Part shown: positions 8,082 through 18,271 of the stretch, one piece after another
Numbering within the stretch: position 1 is the stretch's first letter
Layout of the letters: each line of letters begins with the position of its first letter
Source: Actinomycetota bacterium
Lineage (GTDB): Bacteria; Actinomycetota; Actinomycetes; Streptosporangiales; Streptosporangiaceae
Reading direction: 5' to 3'
Length of the DNA: 35,379 nt
NCBI GenBank assembly: GCA_003168215.1
Contig: PMSW01000054.1
Span: 35,949 to 71,327, forward strand
The notes under the pieces: generated by a model
The model's database searches: none
What the model saw: only the letters and a program-made list of their open reading frames with translations
Told to the model about the DNA's origin: nothing
Translations under genes and position numbers: made by a program

Positions 8082-8492
8082 CTACCCGGCCCGCAGCCGG
8101 CCGGCTGCCTGGAGGTCGTCGAAGAGCAACTGGTCGACAGGCGGTACCCGGTGACGGTCCGCGTAGGTGTACCAGGCGAGCTCCTCAATCTCGCTGCTGG
8201 GGGCCAGCGTCCCGCAGTAGCCGCCGGTGTAGCAGCTCATGCGCACTACCGCTGCGCCCGGGTGGCTGCCGGGCTGATCTGCCTCATAGGTGCCCAGGTG
8301 CCGCACCGTCTCCGGCAGCAGCGCGACCGCCAGTTCCTCGGTGATCTCGCGCAGCAGGGCCTGCAGGTCGCTTTCCGCGCCTTCGCGCTTCCCGCCGGGG
8401 ACGTAGAAGATGTCCTTCCCGCGTGGCCGGGCGCACAGGATCCTGCCGTTCTCCAGGTGCACCCATGCCACCGTTTCGATAAGGACCGGCAC
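8082..8492 (-). CDS. NUDIX hydrolase
   Basis: The product is 136 residues from GTG 8492 (a longer form from ATG 8549 is open). It has the Nudix box with G34, E40, then R48-E49 and E52-E53 in GGKREGAESDLQALLREITEEL. The usual Gly after the EE pair is Ala here. The opening VAWVHLENGRILCARPRGKD, leading to FYVPGGK, is typical of small family members that hydrolyse nucleoside-diphosphate derivatives. GTG 8492 is chosen because family members begin just before the first beta strand and a purine-rich GGGGAAAG precedes it. It stands alone, and its own promoter should lie in 8500-8680, where no clear motif is seen. Confidence 0.82.
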   Translation of the reverse strand: MPVLIETVAWVHLENGRILCARPRGKDIFYVPGGKREGAESDLQALLREITEELAVALLPETVRHLGTYEADQPGSHPGAAVVRMSCYTGGYCGTLAPSSEIEELAWYTYADRHRVPPVDQLLFDDLQAAGRLRAG

Positions 8493-8686
8493 AATCTTTC
8501 CCCACTCCCGCGGAACATGGCCCGGGCAGACCTTACCGGCACCGGGCATGGCAGCCGCCCGCGTTCCGGCCGGCGCCTCGCCCTGCGCGCTGGCGCGGGC
8601 GGGCAGGCCCGCGCGGTCACCGGCAACTCGGCGCGGAACGCCGGGCTCGCGCTCGTCTGTTGCGTGCTGATTCCTGTCCCGGACAA

Positions 8687-8723
8687 TGTTGATGACCTAC
8701 ACTAGGGGCATACATCATCAACA
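8687..8723. promoter_or_regulatory. Dyad operator candidate of the vapBC operon
   Basis: TGTTGATGA (8687-8695) and TCATCAACA (8715-8723) are perfect inverted repeats with a 19-nt spacer, ending 12 bp before the antitoxin start. VapB-type antitoxins repress their own promoter at such dyads, so this is the expected position. Confidence 0.6.
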
Positions 8724-8735
8724 ATTTCGGGGCGG

Positions 8736-8960
8736 ATGATGGCGCTGACGCAGATCGACATCGACGAGGACGCCCTCGCCGAGGCCATGCGGTTGTCCGG
8801 GGCTAAGACGAAGAAGGAGACTGTGAACGTTGCGCTGCGGGAGTTCGCAGCCCGGCACCGCCGGATCGCGGCCCTGGAGCACTATGCGACGCTGGCAGCG
8901 GGCTGGGATTTCGAAGGGTGGGACCATCGCCGGGCGGCTGAGAAAGACCCGGCGACGTGA
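8736..8960 (+). CDS. vapB: VapB-type antitoxin
   Basis: The 74-residue protein begins MMALTQIDIDEDALAEAMRL and continues SGAKTKKETVNVALREFAAR. This matches the type II antitoxin pattern in which an N-terminal ribbon-helix-helix DNA-binding unit (TNIDIDxxLLxEAMRLTGxKTKKExVNxALxE) is followed by a toxin-binding tail. The tail here contains HYATLAAGWDFEGWDHRRAAEKD. The start may be ATG 8736 or ATG 8739. Its stop overlaps the GTG of the toxin gene by 4 bp. It probably represses the operon through the dyad at 8687-8723. Confidence 0.85.
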   Translation: MMALTQIDIDEDALAEAMRLSGAKTKKETVNVALREFAARHRRIAALEHYATLAAGWDFEGWDHRRAAEKDPAT

Positions 8961-9379
8961 TCCGCTACCTGCTGGACTCCTCAGGCCTGTGGCGGATCCT
9001 GCGGGACCCAGCGCTGCGGGCGGCCTGGGCAGAGGTCGTCTCTGCGGGCGCGGTCGGGTCCTGTCACCCTCAGCGCGTCGAGTTCCGCCGCTCGGCCCGC
9101 ACCATTGACGAGTACGAGCAGATGTCGGGAATGTTCGAAGCGCTGTACCCGGATGCGGCGCTCCCCAAGGGAGCGTGGCGGTGGATAGAGTCCGCGCAGT
9201 ACCGCCTGCTACGGCAGGGAGCCCACCGGGCGCTGTCGGCCGTGGACCTGATGATCTGCGCTACCGCAGCCCAGCACGACCTGGCTGTGCTCCACGACGA
9301 CAAGGACTTCGCGACCGCCGCGCGCTATCTCCCCGACGTGCGCGAGCGCACCATCCACGACGCCCCGCAACCCGGCTAG
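8957..9379 (+). CDS. vapC: VapC-type PIN-domain ribonuclease toxin
   Basis: The 140-residue PIN protein begins IRYLLDSSGLWRIL, with the first catalytic Asp in LLDSS (residue 7). A mid-protein acidic residue lies in RVEFRRSAR. The C-terminal acidic cluster is AVDLMICATAAQHDLAVLHDDKDFATAA (the VDLMIAA-type motif and the DxDF motif). These Mg-dependent RNases cut tRNA or rRNA when freed from VapB. All key acidic residues appear present, so the toxin looks intact, unlike the two other toxins in this window. It starts with GTG 8957 overlapping the vapB stop. Confidence 0.87.
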   Translation: MIRYLLDSSGLWRILRDPALRAAWAEVVSAGAVGSCHPQRVEFRRSARTIDEYEQMSGMFEALYPDAALPKGAWRWIESAQYRLLRQGAHRALSAVDLMICATAAQHDLAVLHDDKDFATAARYLPDVRERTIHDAPQPG

Positions 9380-9440
9380 CACGCCGCTGAGCGAAATGGT
9401 CATGGCACCGACGCTAGGAGCCTAGGTCGCTTCCGCCGCT

Positions 9441-9515
9441 GTGTTCCGGGCTGGGGGCAGGCCGAAAGCGAGCAGTTTTGGAGAAGCGCGGGTCACGGAG
9501 CCACGCCTAGCATGA
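9441..9515 (+). pseudogene. Relic of an AraC-family regulator C-terminus
   Basis: Frame ending at TGA 9513-9515 reads RPKASSFGEARVTEP near its end. This parallels the end of the intact AraC-type protein at 12829-13269 (RPSRKPSRIGEARGALAP). GGAGAAGCGCG is identical at the DNA level. The stop overlaps the ATG of the next VOC relic (ATGA). Only about 25 codons remain, and a TAG lies upstream in frame. Confidence 0.5.
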
Positions 9516-9768
9516 CCGTCATGCACATCACGATTCACCAGACCTTCCTCCCGCATGACGACCCGGACGCATCCCTGGCCTGCTACCGCGACACACCCTC
9601 GGCTTCGAGGTCTGCAACGACGTCGGATACGGCGGGATGCGCTGGATCACGGTCGGCCCCGCCGGCCAGCCCGGCACGGCGATCGTCCCGGGGCCGCCGG
9701 CCGCCGGCCCCGTGGGGTGCAGACTTGTGATGCCGACTGCCGATTTCGCGCCTCGCCGTTCGTCTTAA
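9512..9768 (+). pseudogene. Frameshifted and truncated VOC (glyoxalase-fold) gene
   Basis: The frame from ATG 9512 reads MTVMHITIHQTFLPHDDPDASLACYRD, then loses homology at about 9593. A different frame continues with LGFEVCNDVGYGGMRWITVG and GQPGTAIVPG. These match the N-terminal half of the intact VOC protein at 13279-13686 (QVHDPDLALAFYRDALGLELRDDV, WTTVGAA). The second frame ends at TAA 9766-9768 after PTADFA, so the second VOC half is missing. An indel near 9593 plus the C-terminal deletion make this a pseudogene. Confidence 0.68.
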
Positions 9769-9817
9769 CACGACCGTACACACCGGGTCGATGTGACCCA
9801 CGACTTCAGGAGTGACC

Positions 9818-10174
9818 ATGACCGGCTCTTCCACCCAGGGAATCAAGACCGTGCTGCATCCCGTGTCCGACCTGGAGAAGGCCAAGGCGGTGTACACCGC
9901 CCTGCTCGGCCTGCCGCCGCAGCACGACGCTCCGTACTACGTCGGCTACGAGGCCGAGGGCCAGCACATCGGGCTGGTGCCGGGCGGCGGGCCGCAGGGC
10001 ATGACCTCACCGGTGGCCTACTGGCATGTGCCGGACATTGAGGCGAAGCTGGCCGAGGTGACCGCCGCGGGCGCCACCGTGAAGGAGCCCGCGCACGACG
10101 TCGGCGGCGGCCGCCTGGTGGCCACCGTCACCGACCCCGATGGCAACGTCCTCGGGCTGCTTCAGGACCCATGA
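9818..10174 (+). CDS. VOC family (glyoxalase-fold) protein
   Basis: The 118-residue protein contains the paired beta-alpha-beta-beta-beta units of the vicinal oxygen chelate fold. IKTVLHPVSDLEKAKAVYTALLG comes first. PYYVGYEAEGQHIGLVPGG follows. The second unit has VAYWHVPDIEAKLAEVTAAGA, ending in TDPDGNVLGLLQD. Candidate metal ligands are His in VLHPV, the Glu-rich strand and the C-terminal region, but the substrate is unknown. ATG 9818 is chosen because AGGAG at 9808-9812 sits 5 nt before it. The upstream GTG 9812 overlaps that site. Confidence 0.85.
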   Translation: MTGSSTQGIKTVLHPVSDLEKAKAVYTALLGLPPQHDAPYYVGYEAEGQHIGLVPGGGPQGMTSPVAYWHVPDIEAKLAEVTAAGATVKEPAHDVGGGRLVATVTDPDGNVLGLLQDP

Positions 10175-10365
10175 GGGCCGACCCCCGCTCCCGCGCTCAG
10201 CGTCGTGGGCTGGCCTGACGCGCCGGCCGGGCGCGCCGCGTGCCGGGGCACAGAGGCTCCACGGGCCGAAGCGAAGGAGAACCAGGCGTACTGCTGGAAG
10301 CTGGCCAGATCAAGCCAGGGGGCGCCGACGCAGACCGCGCAGCCCGCCTCACAGATGGAGACACG

Positions 10366-12756
<2,391 letters not shown>

Positions 12757-12828
12757 CCGAGGCCTCGCGGACGCCGTGAGACGAGTTCTCTTACCTGTCT
12801 TGACCTAGCACGCTCCTACGCTGGCATC

Positions 12829-13269
12829 GTGACGCCTGAAGAACTCGCCAACCTCGCCCACCTGCGCCGCGCCCGCGACCTGATGGACCGCGAGTACGCG
12901 CGCCCGCTCGACGTCGCCGCGCTCGCCCGCGCTGCGCTGATGTCGACCGCACACTTCTCGCGGCAGTTCCGCGCGACGTACGGGGAGACGCCCTACGCCT
13001 ACCTGATGACGCGGCGAATCGAGCGGGCGAAGGCGCTGCTGCGCCGCGGCGGCCTGTCGGTCACCGAGGCCTGCATGGCAGTCGGGTGCTCGTCGCTCGG
13101 CTCGTTCAGCGCACGCTTCACCCAGCTGGTGGGCGAGACGCCGACGGCCTACCGGGCACGTGACCACGGCGCGCTCGCGAACGTGCCGGGCTGCGTCGCC
13201 AAGGACCTCACCCGCCCGAGCCGCAAGCCGAGCAGGATCGGAGAAGCGCGCGGGGCGCTGGCTCCCTAG
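12829..13269 (+). CDS. AraC-family transcriptional regulator (HTH only)
   Basis: The 146-residue protein carries the double helix-turn-helix of AraC/XylS. RRARDLMDREYARPLDVAALARAA forms the first part with MSTAHFSRQFRATYGETPYAYLM. The second HTH is LSVTEACMAVGCSSLGSFSARFTQLVGETPTAYR (about residues 80-113). There is no ligand-binding domain. It starts at GTG 12829 with no obvious Shine-Dalgarno, so a leaderless transcript is possible. The stop lies 9 bp before a VOC gene, a common actinobacterial pairing in which the regulator controls the VOC gene. Confidence 0.9.
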   Translation: MTPEELANLAHLRRARDLMDREYARPLDVAALARAALMSTAHFSRQFRATYGETPYAYLMTRRIERAKALLRRGGLSVTEACMAVGCSSLGSFSARFTQLVGETPTAYRARDHGALANVPGCVAKDLTRPSRKPSRIGEARGALAP

Positions 13270-13278
13270 CCTTGGGGC

Positions 13279-13686
13279 ATGAATCTCACTCTTTCCCGTT
13301 GCTTCGTCCAAGTCCATGACCCCGACCTCGCACTGGCCTTCTACCGCGACGCACTCGGCCTCGAACTGCGCGACGACGTCGCCAGCGAAGGCTTCCGCTG
13401 GACCACCGTCGGCGCCGCCTCCCAGCCCGGCGTCGCGATCGTCCTCACGAACTACCTTTGCGGCAGCCCGGCCGACGGCGACGCGCTCGCCGCCCTCGTC
13501 GCCAAGGGCGCCCTGAACGGCGTCCACTTCCACACCGACGATCTCGACGCCACCTTCGAGAAGGTACGCGCCTCGGGCGCCGAGATCGTGCAGGAGCCGA
13601 CCGCACAGCCGTGGGGCACGCGAGACTGTGCCGTGCGTGACCCGTCCGGCAATCTGGTGCGCATCGACGAGCCACCCGCCGCGTAG
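13279..13686 (+). CDS. VOC family (glyoxalase-fold) protein paired with AraC regulator
   Basis: The 135-residue protein has VQVHDPDLALAFYRDALGLE in its first half and GVHFHTDDLDATFEKVRASGA in the second. The terminal motif is WGTRDCAVRDPSGNLVRI, the usual bleomycin-resistance/glyoxalase pattern with paired units and a closing DPxGNxxRI strand. Substrate unknown. The start ATG 13279 lies 9 bp after the AraC-type gene, so the two are one transcript. It is the intact relative of the decayed copy at 9512-9768. Confidence 0.88.
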   Translation: MNLTLSRCFVQVHDPDLALAFYRDALGLELRDDVASEGFRWTTVGAASQPGVAIVLTNYLCGSPADGDALAALVAKGALNGVHFHTDDLDATFEKVRASGAEIVQEPTAQPWGTRDCAVRDPSGNLVRIDEPPAA

Positions 13687-13906
13687 TGACGCGGCCAACG
13701 AAGACACCCAAGCCACCGGCCCATGCCGCCGGGGCCGCCCTATTGGGTGCCAGCCCAGCGCTCGCACGGATCGCCCCGCTCCGCGCAGGCCACTGGTCAG
13801 GTGGCCGTTGCGCGGGGCGAGAGGACCGGGCGCCAGGAACGATGCTCGTGTTTGGCGGTTAGGCCGATCCCTTGCCTGGGCATCACCTGGTCATGCTGCT
13901 GACGGC

Positions 13907-15529
13907 GTGCTGTGGCGCACCTTCGTGCCTGCCACGGGCGGGGTGAGGGTGCCGCTGTCCTCCCGCCTGCACTGGGGCGCCCGGCGTTACCGGAGCGCCG
14001 GGTCGCAGTACGCCCGTCCGGGCACCTATCCCATTACGATCACCATTGACGCCGAGCATCCCGGGCCGGTGGTCCCGGACGATTTCGCCGGGCTGAGTTT
14101 CGAACGGGGGCCGCTCAATCCCGGTAACGCTGGCGTGGCAGGCTACCTGTTCAGCCCGGCGAACAACTCGCTGATCACCCTCTTCCGCAATCTGGGCCTG
14201 CGTAACCTGCGGATCGGCGGCGGCTCGGTGGATGATTTTATTCCTGCGGGCACAGGCAGCGATGGCTTCACCGGAATCGACGACTTGTTTGCCTTTGCCG
14301 CCGTGGCCGGGGTGAAGGTCATCTACACGCTCCGCCTGCTTAACCCCAGTGCAAGGCCAGTTGGTGATCTGAAATCGGTCAATGCCCAGGCCGCCGGGTA
14401 TATCTGGCGTCACTACCGGGAGAATGTGGCCAGCTTCGCCATCGGGAATGAGCCGGACTGGCATGCATTTCATACTTTCGGGGGCCATCCGCTTGACCCG
14501 GCGATCTACGAGGAGATCTCAGGGGTGCCGGGCAGCGCGTACACGTCCTACCTGACCAGCTGGCGGAGCTTTGCCGACGCGGTCGGGGACGCGGCGCCCG
14601 GGGCGCCGCTGGCCGGGCCGGACACCGGGGCCTACAGCACGCTGACCTACACCCCCGACCCTGAAAGCGGCGTGTCGTGGACTGAACGGTTCGCCGGCGA
14701 TGAAAGCGACTCCGGCCGGATAGCGGACATCACACAGCACTACTACGTGGGCGGAGGGCCGGGGAAGACAACCGCCCAGCAGGCGATCAGCAATATGCTG
14801 TCACCCGAATGGGTGCACGGCACCGCGATCGGGACTCAGCCGGCGCGCACTACTTACATCCCCTATCCCTGGTTTTACGCGAACCATCTCGCTCCGGTGG
14901 TCGCTGCTGGCCTGCGCTACCGGCTCACCGAGTCGAATGACTACCTCACCGGCGTCCCGGGAGCGAGCAATGTGTTCGCCTCGGCGCTGTGGGCACTGGA
15001 TTACCTGCACTGGTGGGCAGCTCACGCGGCCGCGGGGGTTAATTTCCACAACAAGCAGTGGCTTTACACCGACACGGTCGTGCCAGATCCGGCCGTGAGC
15101 GCCGGGGGCTACGCGGTCACCCCGAAGGGGTACGGCATCAAAGCGTTCACCCTAGGCTCGTCGGGGCAGGTCAAGCCCGTTGCGATCGGGAATCCCGGCG
15201 GCATCAACGTGACCGCCTATTGCATCGGCGGAGCCGGCCAGGATTACGTCACGATCATCAACAAGACACACGGGGCGCAGGCTGCGGATGCGGCCGTGAC
15301 GATCGTCCCGCCCGGCCCGGGGTTGCCGGATGCGCAGATCATGGCTTTGTCCAGCGGGGAGCCGGGGGACGCCACGGGGTCCAATGCCACTCTCGGCGGC
15401 GCCGCGATCACCGGCGACACCCCCTGGGACGGGAAATGGAGCGCCCTATCCGCCGATCCGCGTGCGGGAATCAGCCTGACCGTCCGGGCCACAACCGCCG
15501 CCATCCTCAAGATCCAAAGCGGGCGCTGA
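13907..15529 (+). CDS. Glycoside hydrolase family 79-like protein, N-terminus uncertain
   Basis: The protein resembles GH79 (beta-glucuronidase/heparanase group). ITIDAEHPGPVVPDDFAGLSFE opens the conserved part. LRIGGGSVDDF, IGNEPDWH (probable acid/base Glu in NEP) and RLTESNDYL (probable nucleophile Glu) follow, with SNVFASALWALDYLHWWA after that. A beta-sandwich tail ends near ILKIQSGR. Homology begins near 14040. The frame is open back to 13628 inside the VOC gene, with no ATG. GTG 13907 and GTG 13943 are possible starts. No secretion signal is seen in frame, which is odd for this family. A hydrophobic LVMLLTACC segment with a lipobox-like LTAC lies in another frame at about 13890, so the 5' end may be frameshifted. 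Confidence 0.72.
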   Translation: MLWRTFVPATGGVRVPLSSRLHWGARRYRSAGSQYARPGTYPITITIDAEHPGPVVPDDFAGLSFERGPLNPGNAGVAGYLFSPANNSLITLFRNLGLRNLRIGGGSVDDFIPAGTGSDGFTGIDDLFAFAAVAGVKVIYTLRLLNPSARPVGDLKSVNAQAAGYIWRHYRENVASFAIGNEPDWHAFHTFGGHPLDPAIYEEISGVPGSAYTSYLTSWRSFADAVGDAAPGAPLAGPDTGAYSTLTYTPDPESGVSWTERFAGDESDSGRIADITQHYYVGGGPGKTTAQQAISNMLSPEWVHGTAIGTQPARTTYIPYPWFYANHLAPVVAAGLRYRLTESNDYLTGVPGASNVFASALWALDYLHWWAAHAAAGVNFHNKQWLYTDTVVPDPAVSAGGYAVTPKGYGIKAFTLGSSGQVKPVAIGNPGGINVTAYCIGGAGQDYVTIINKTHGAQAADAAVTIVPPGPGLPDAQIMALSSGEPGDATGSNATLGGAAITGDTPWDGKWSALSADPRAGISLTVRATTAAILKIQSGR

Positions 15530-15554
15530 TACAGCCGCTGACTGAAGCGCTCGC

Positions 15555-15567
15555 GGTGCTGAGCACC
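15555..15567. terminator. Small hairpin between convergent genes
   Basis: GGTGC-TGA-GCACC forms a perfect 5-bp stem 25 bp after the glycosidase stop, between it and the convergent GNAT gene. It is short and has no T-run. Confidence 0.25.
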
Positions 15568-15685
15568 TTGATTGAGCACGGGCATGGCCCGATTGGCCGG
15601 TGGACGATGCGGGCTTCGGCCCATCCGAGAGCCGGCCAGCAAACCCCTGCCGGGGCCTGCGCGGTTTCGTGCCGGGCACCTGCTT

Positions 15686-16312
15686 CTAGCCGTGCCGGAC
15701 CACCTTGCGCATCACGCAGTTGCTCTTGCCCTTAGGCCGGACGTAGCTGAAGCCGGCCTGCTCGAACAGGCTCCGGGTGCCGTTGTAGAGAAAGGACGCC
15801 GATATTTTCTGGCCGCCAGTGTCATGCGGGTACCCTTCCACCAGCCCGCCGCCGGCCTGCGCGATCAGGCGCAGCGCACCTTGCAGGGCGACGCCCGCCA
15901 TTCCCTCGCGCCGGTAGTTCCTGTCCACGAAGAAGCAGGTGAGCCGGTAGTCAGGCAACCGGTCGAGACCGGCCTCGTACTGCTTGCGGTGGTAGATGTT
16001 CGGCAGTTCCCCCGGTGGTCCGTACTCGCACCAGGCCACCGCCTCATCACCGACAAACACCAGTGCGGCGTGCGCCCGGCCATCGTTGACCAGGCGCTCC
16101 TTGAGGGCGCGGTTGCCCGCCGGGCCCGGCGCCTTCCCAGCAAACACCGGGTCTGCCGAGAGGCGTGCCTGGCCAATGCAGTGGAACCAGGTGCACCAGC
16201 AACCGCCCCAGACACCGTTGTGCCGTTCGGCGAGCTGCGCGAAGGCTCCCCAGGTGTCGGGACCGAGTGGTTTGACCGTGCACTCGCTTACGGTCGGCTC
16301 GGCGTCAGTCAT
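15686..16312 (-). CDS. GNAT family N-acetyltransferase
   Basis: The 208-residue protein has the GNAT core: a beta strand LTCFFVDRNYRREGMAGVALQGAL containing the acetyl-CoA pyrophosphate-binding R-R-E-G-M-A motif (about residue 142). This is followed by EGYPHDTG and a C-terminal FEQAGFSYVRPKGKSNCVMRKVV. The N-terminal part carries WGGCWCTWFHC, a Trp/Cys-rich segment typical of one actinobacterial GNAT subgroup. Substrate unknown. It is monocistronic, convergent with the glycosidase, and starts at ATG 16312. Confidence 0.85.
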   Translation of the reverse strand: MTDAEPTVSECTVKPLGPDTWGAFAQLAERHNGVWGGCWCTWFHCIGQARLSADPVFAGKAPGPAGNRALKERLVNDGRAHAALVFVGDEAVAWCEYGPPGELPNIYHRKQYEAGLDRLPDYRLTCFFVDRNYRREGMAGVALQGALRLIAQAGGGLVEGYPHDTGGQKISASFLYNGTRSLFEQAGFSYVRPKGKSNCVMRKVVRHG

Positions 16313-16450
16313 GGCTGCAGGCTAGAACGATTTGCGGACGGAACGCGTCCGGATTGTCGCACTAGCTAATCGCGGGTGCATGCCTGCTCGCAGGCGGCGG
16401 GCCAGGCGGCCGTGGCAGCCCGGTAATCAGGGACGGTCCGGTCCTGCCGT

Positions 16451-17002
16451 TTACCCGCCCCACGGCTTGATGGTCTTCGCCGTTGCGTTGGTGGCTAGGG
16501 CAAGCTCTTGCAGTTGAGGCGGCGGCTGGACTGTCATGGATACCTCATACACCTCCAGCGACTTGACCTGGAGGGGAGTACTTGATACTTGCAGCTCAAT
16601 GGTGTTGCCGGTCTTGACGACGAGTGCGTCCAGCGGCGGCTGCTCCGGAGCGAAGCTGCCGAAGTAGACGAGCTCCACGTTGTCGTACTCATAGACGCTG
16701 AAATCGAGTACTACTGCGGTGCTGGTTATCTGCTGCTGCACGAGTTGCTGCAGGGCGCTCCGGTTGGGCGCGGAGACGCAGGCAGTCAGGAACAGCGGCG
16801 CCTGGGCGGTTTCCCCCCACTGGACCTGTGCGAGCACGCCGGCAGTGAGCCCGCTCGCGTTCGTTACCGGATCGGTGACCGTGAGGTCGGCAGTGAGGGC
16901 GGTACCGCAGACGGTGGCCATGACGAGGTAACCGACAGCCGCATGCGAACCGGAGGTAAAGGCAAGGGCTTGCTGGACGTCGAGGGAGATGGACAACGTC
17001 AT
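16451..17002 (-). CDS. Unknown protein, beta-rich, 183 residues
   Basis: Starts MTLSISLDVQQALAF and ends TAKTIKPWGG. ATG 17002 is chosen because GGGGAG lies about 7 nt upstream. The sequence alternates hydrophobic and polar residues (TALTADLTVTDPV, TAVVLDFSVYEYDNVELVYFG, TIELQVSSTPLQVKSLEVYEVSMTV), suggesting a mostly beta fold. There is one Gln-rich helix (SALQQLVQQQI), three Cys at most, and no signal peptide or membrane segment. I do not recognise a family. A tube- or sheath-like beta protein is conceivable, but nothing specific supports that. It lies between the GNAT gene and a VOC gene, all on the minus strand. Confidence 0.6.
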   Translation of the reverse strand: MTLSISLDVQQALAFTSGSHAAVGYLVMATVCGTALTADLTVTDPVTNASGLTAGVLAQVQWGETAQAPLFLTACVSAPNRSALQQLVQQQITSTAVVLDFSVYEYDNVELVYFGSFAPEQPPLDALVVKTGNTIELQVSSTPLQVKSLEVYEVSMTVQPPPQLQELALATNATAKTIKPWGG

Positions 17003-17179
17003 CGGAGGCTCCCCGGGGCGTGTGCGCCAGCCTGCCGGTGTATCCGGCGGCATGACTGTTACTAGTTTGCTGGGCGCTGGACATCATTTTAACTGCCTGA
17101 GCAGAAGGCGGCCAGGGCGACGAAGGCGAACAGCGCAGGACAACCCAAATAGGCGCGGCGCGCCAGCCCGGCCGCTATT

Positions 17180-17207
17180 CCCGGGCATGCGCTCGCATAT
17201 GCCCGGG
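17180..17207 (-). terminator. Strong hairpin downstream of the VOC gene
   Basis: CCCGGGCAT (17180-17188) pairs with ATGCCCGGG (17199-17207). An alternative inner pairing ATGCG/CGCAT also exists. It lies about 70 bp past the stop of the minus-strand VOC gene at 17276, the right place for a terminator. There is no clear T-run. Confidence 0.4.
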
Positions 17208-17275
17208 CCGCCCCGCCGTCGCGCCAATGCGCTCACATGCGCGGACAGGGTCGATCTGTGCCTGCGCGCTGGGGG

Positions 17276-17647
17276 TTACCGGGTGAGTGTTTCCTTCGGG
17301 CGTATCACGCAGAACTCGTTTCCCTCAGGGTCGGCCATTACAGTCCAGGACTCGGCGCCAGTCTGCCCGATGCCGGCCCGGCTTGCCCCGAGCGCGTGAA
17401 GGCGGTCAATCTCCTGGTCGCGGTCCTGCGCGCTGCTGGTGAGGTCGAGGTGCACGCGGTTCTTGACCGTCTTCGGGCCGGTGACCGGCATGAAGCACAT
17501 GCCGACGGAGGCGTTCTCGTCAGTCCCGATGACGATCTCGCGCTCACGCTCGGAGAGAATTTTCCAGCCGAGCGCCTGCGTCCAGAACCGGGCCAGCCCG
17601 GGCAGGTCGTGAGCGTCAACCACGATGTGATGAAGTCGGACAGGCAT
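17276..17647 (-). CDS. VOC family (glyoxalase-like) protein
   Basis: The 123-residue protein begins MPVRLHHIVVDAHDLPGLARFWTQALGW. It continues with IVIGTDENASVGMCFMPV and the second unit NRVHLDLTSSAQDRDQEIDRLHALGA, and closes with WTVMADPEGNEFCVIRP. This is the common actinobacterial glyoxalase-like subgroup, with His in LHHIVVD and VHLDL as probable ligands. Substrate unknown. An upstream in-frame ATG at 17734 exists, but its extension is unlike the family. The start lies head-to-head with a decayed membrane-protein gene. Confidence 0.86.
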   Translation of the reverse strand: MPVRLHHIVVDAHDLPGLARFWTQALGWKILSEREREIVIGTDENASVGMCFMPVTGPKTVKNRVHLDLTSSAQDRDQEIDRLHALGASRAGIGQTGAESWTVMADPEGNEFCVIRPKETLTR

Positions 17648-17669
17648 GCCGTCAGTATGCGCGGTGCAC

Positions 17670-18001
17670 GCCGGACTGCCTCCCGCCACCGCGTTCGTGG
17701 ACCTGCTGACGAGGAGCGGCCTGAAGACCGCCATCGAGAAGGGGCTCGACAGCGCCTCGAGGATCTACGGTCTCCCGAAGCTCACGACGACTCAAGTCAA
17801 CTCGTCGGTGACCGCCGGGCTCGTGATGGCCGTCATCGTAAGCTTGGTCAGTGTCCTGCTGTGGTTTTCATCGCGACAGCGAGCACGGACGGCCAGTGGT
17901 CGGCTCGGATCACGGCATCATGTCTCTTCGGGCTCGACACCCTGATCTTGCAGGAAAACACTGTCGATCAGATTCGGGCGTTGCACTTACCTACTGCATA
18001 A
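17670..18001 (+). pseudogene. Frameshifted small membrane protein of the family found at 28222 and 29626
   Basis: One frame reads GLPKLTTTQVNSSVTAGLVMAVIVSLVSVLLW. At about 17862 a different frame takes over with FIATASTDGQWSARITASCLFGLDTL and ends ALHLPTA at 18001. Read across the shift, the order (TTTQV, a TM, LW, about 8 residues, G-Q-x-W-A-R, then TVLFGLxTL) matches the proteins at 28222-28785 (LTVAQV, LWLWMARANGQGRNWARVL) and 29626-30255. The C-terminal TM segment is missing. The exact left boundary is unclear because the frame is open to 17646. Confidence 0.55.
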
Positions 18002-18037
18002 GCTTGAGGTCGGGACGCTCCTTCCGAAGGAGTTGAG

Positions 18038-18271
18038 ATGGAACACGTACTCATTCCGGTAGTCGTCATCGCCCTCGGGTTTCTTGTGCAGCTCGTTCTT
18101 CAGCAGGGCATAACGAGCAGATACGACTATCAGTGCGATAACTGCGGCCATACGTTTAGCCTCACGCCATTAATGGCGTCGATTACTCCACACCGCTTCG
18201 GGGGCAGCAAGTTCGCGAAGTGTCCCCATTGCGGTGTTCGCTCGTGGGTCTCGCCAGTTCCAAAACAGTAG
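18038..18271 (+). CDS. Small membrane protein with a zinc-ribbon tail
   Basis: The 77-residue product has an N-terminal TM segment (VLIPVVVIALGFLVQLVL, about residues 4-21). The cytosolic tail carries two CxxC knuckles, CDNCGHTF and CPHCGVRSWV, spaced about 27 residues apart: a likely zinc ribbon. The ribosome site AAGGAG precedes ATG 18038. I do not recognise a named family or partner. Its codons are less GC-biased (ata, tta, agt) than most of the window, hinting at separate origin. The gene is probably monocistronic. Confidence 0.7.
   Translation: MEHVLIPVVVIALGFLVQLVLQQGITSRYDYQCDNCGHTFSLTPLMASITPHRFGGSKFAKCPHCGVRSWVSPVPKQ

Noticed and set aside
4900-8154. A 1084-codon plus-strand open frame
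   Set aside because: It runs antisense to the sigma factor and out of frame through the MFS and SDR genes, which have clear family motifs. Its translation is Arg/Pro/Ala low-complexity text typical of GC-rich shadows.
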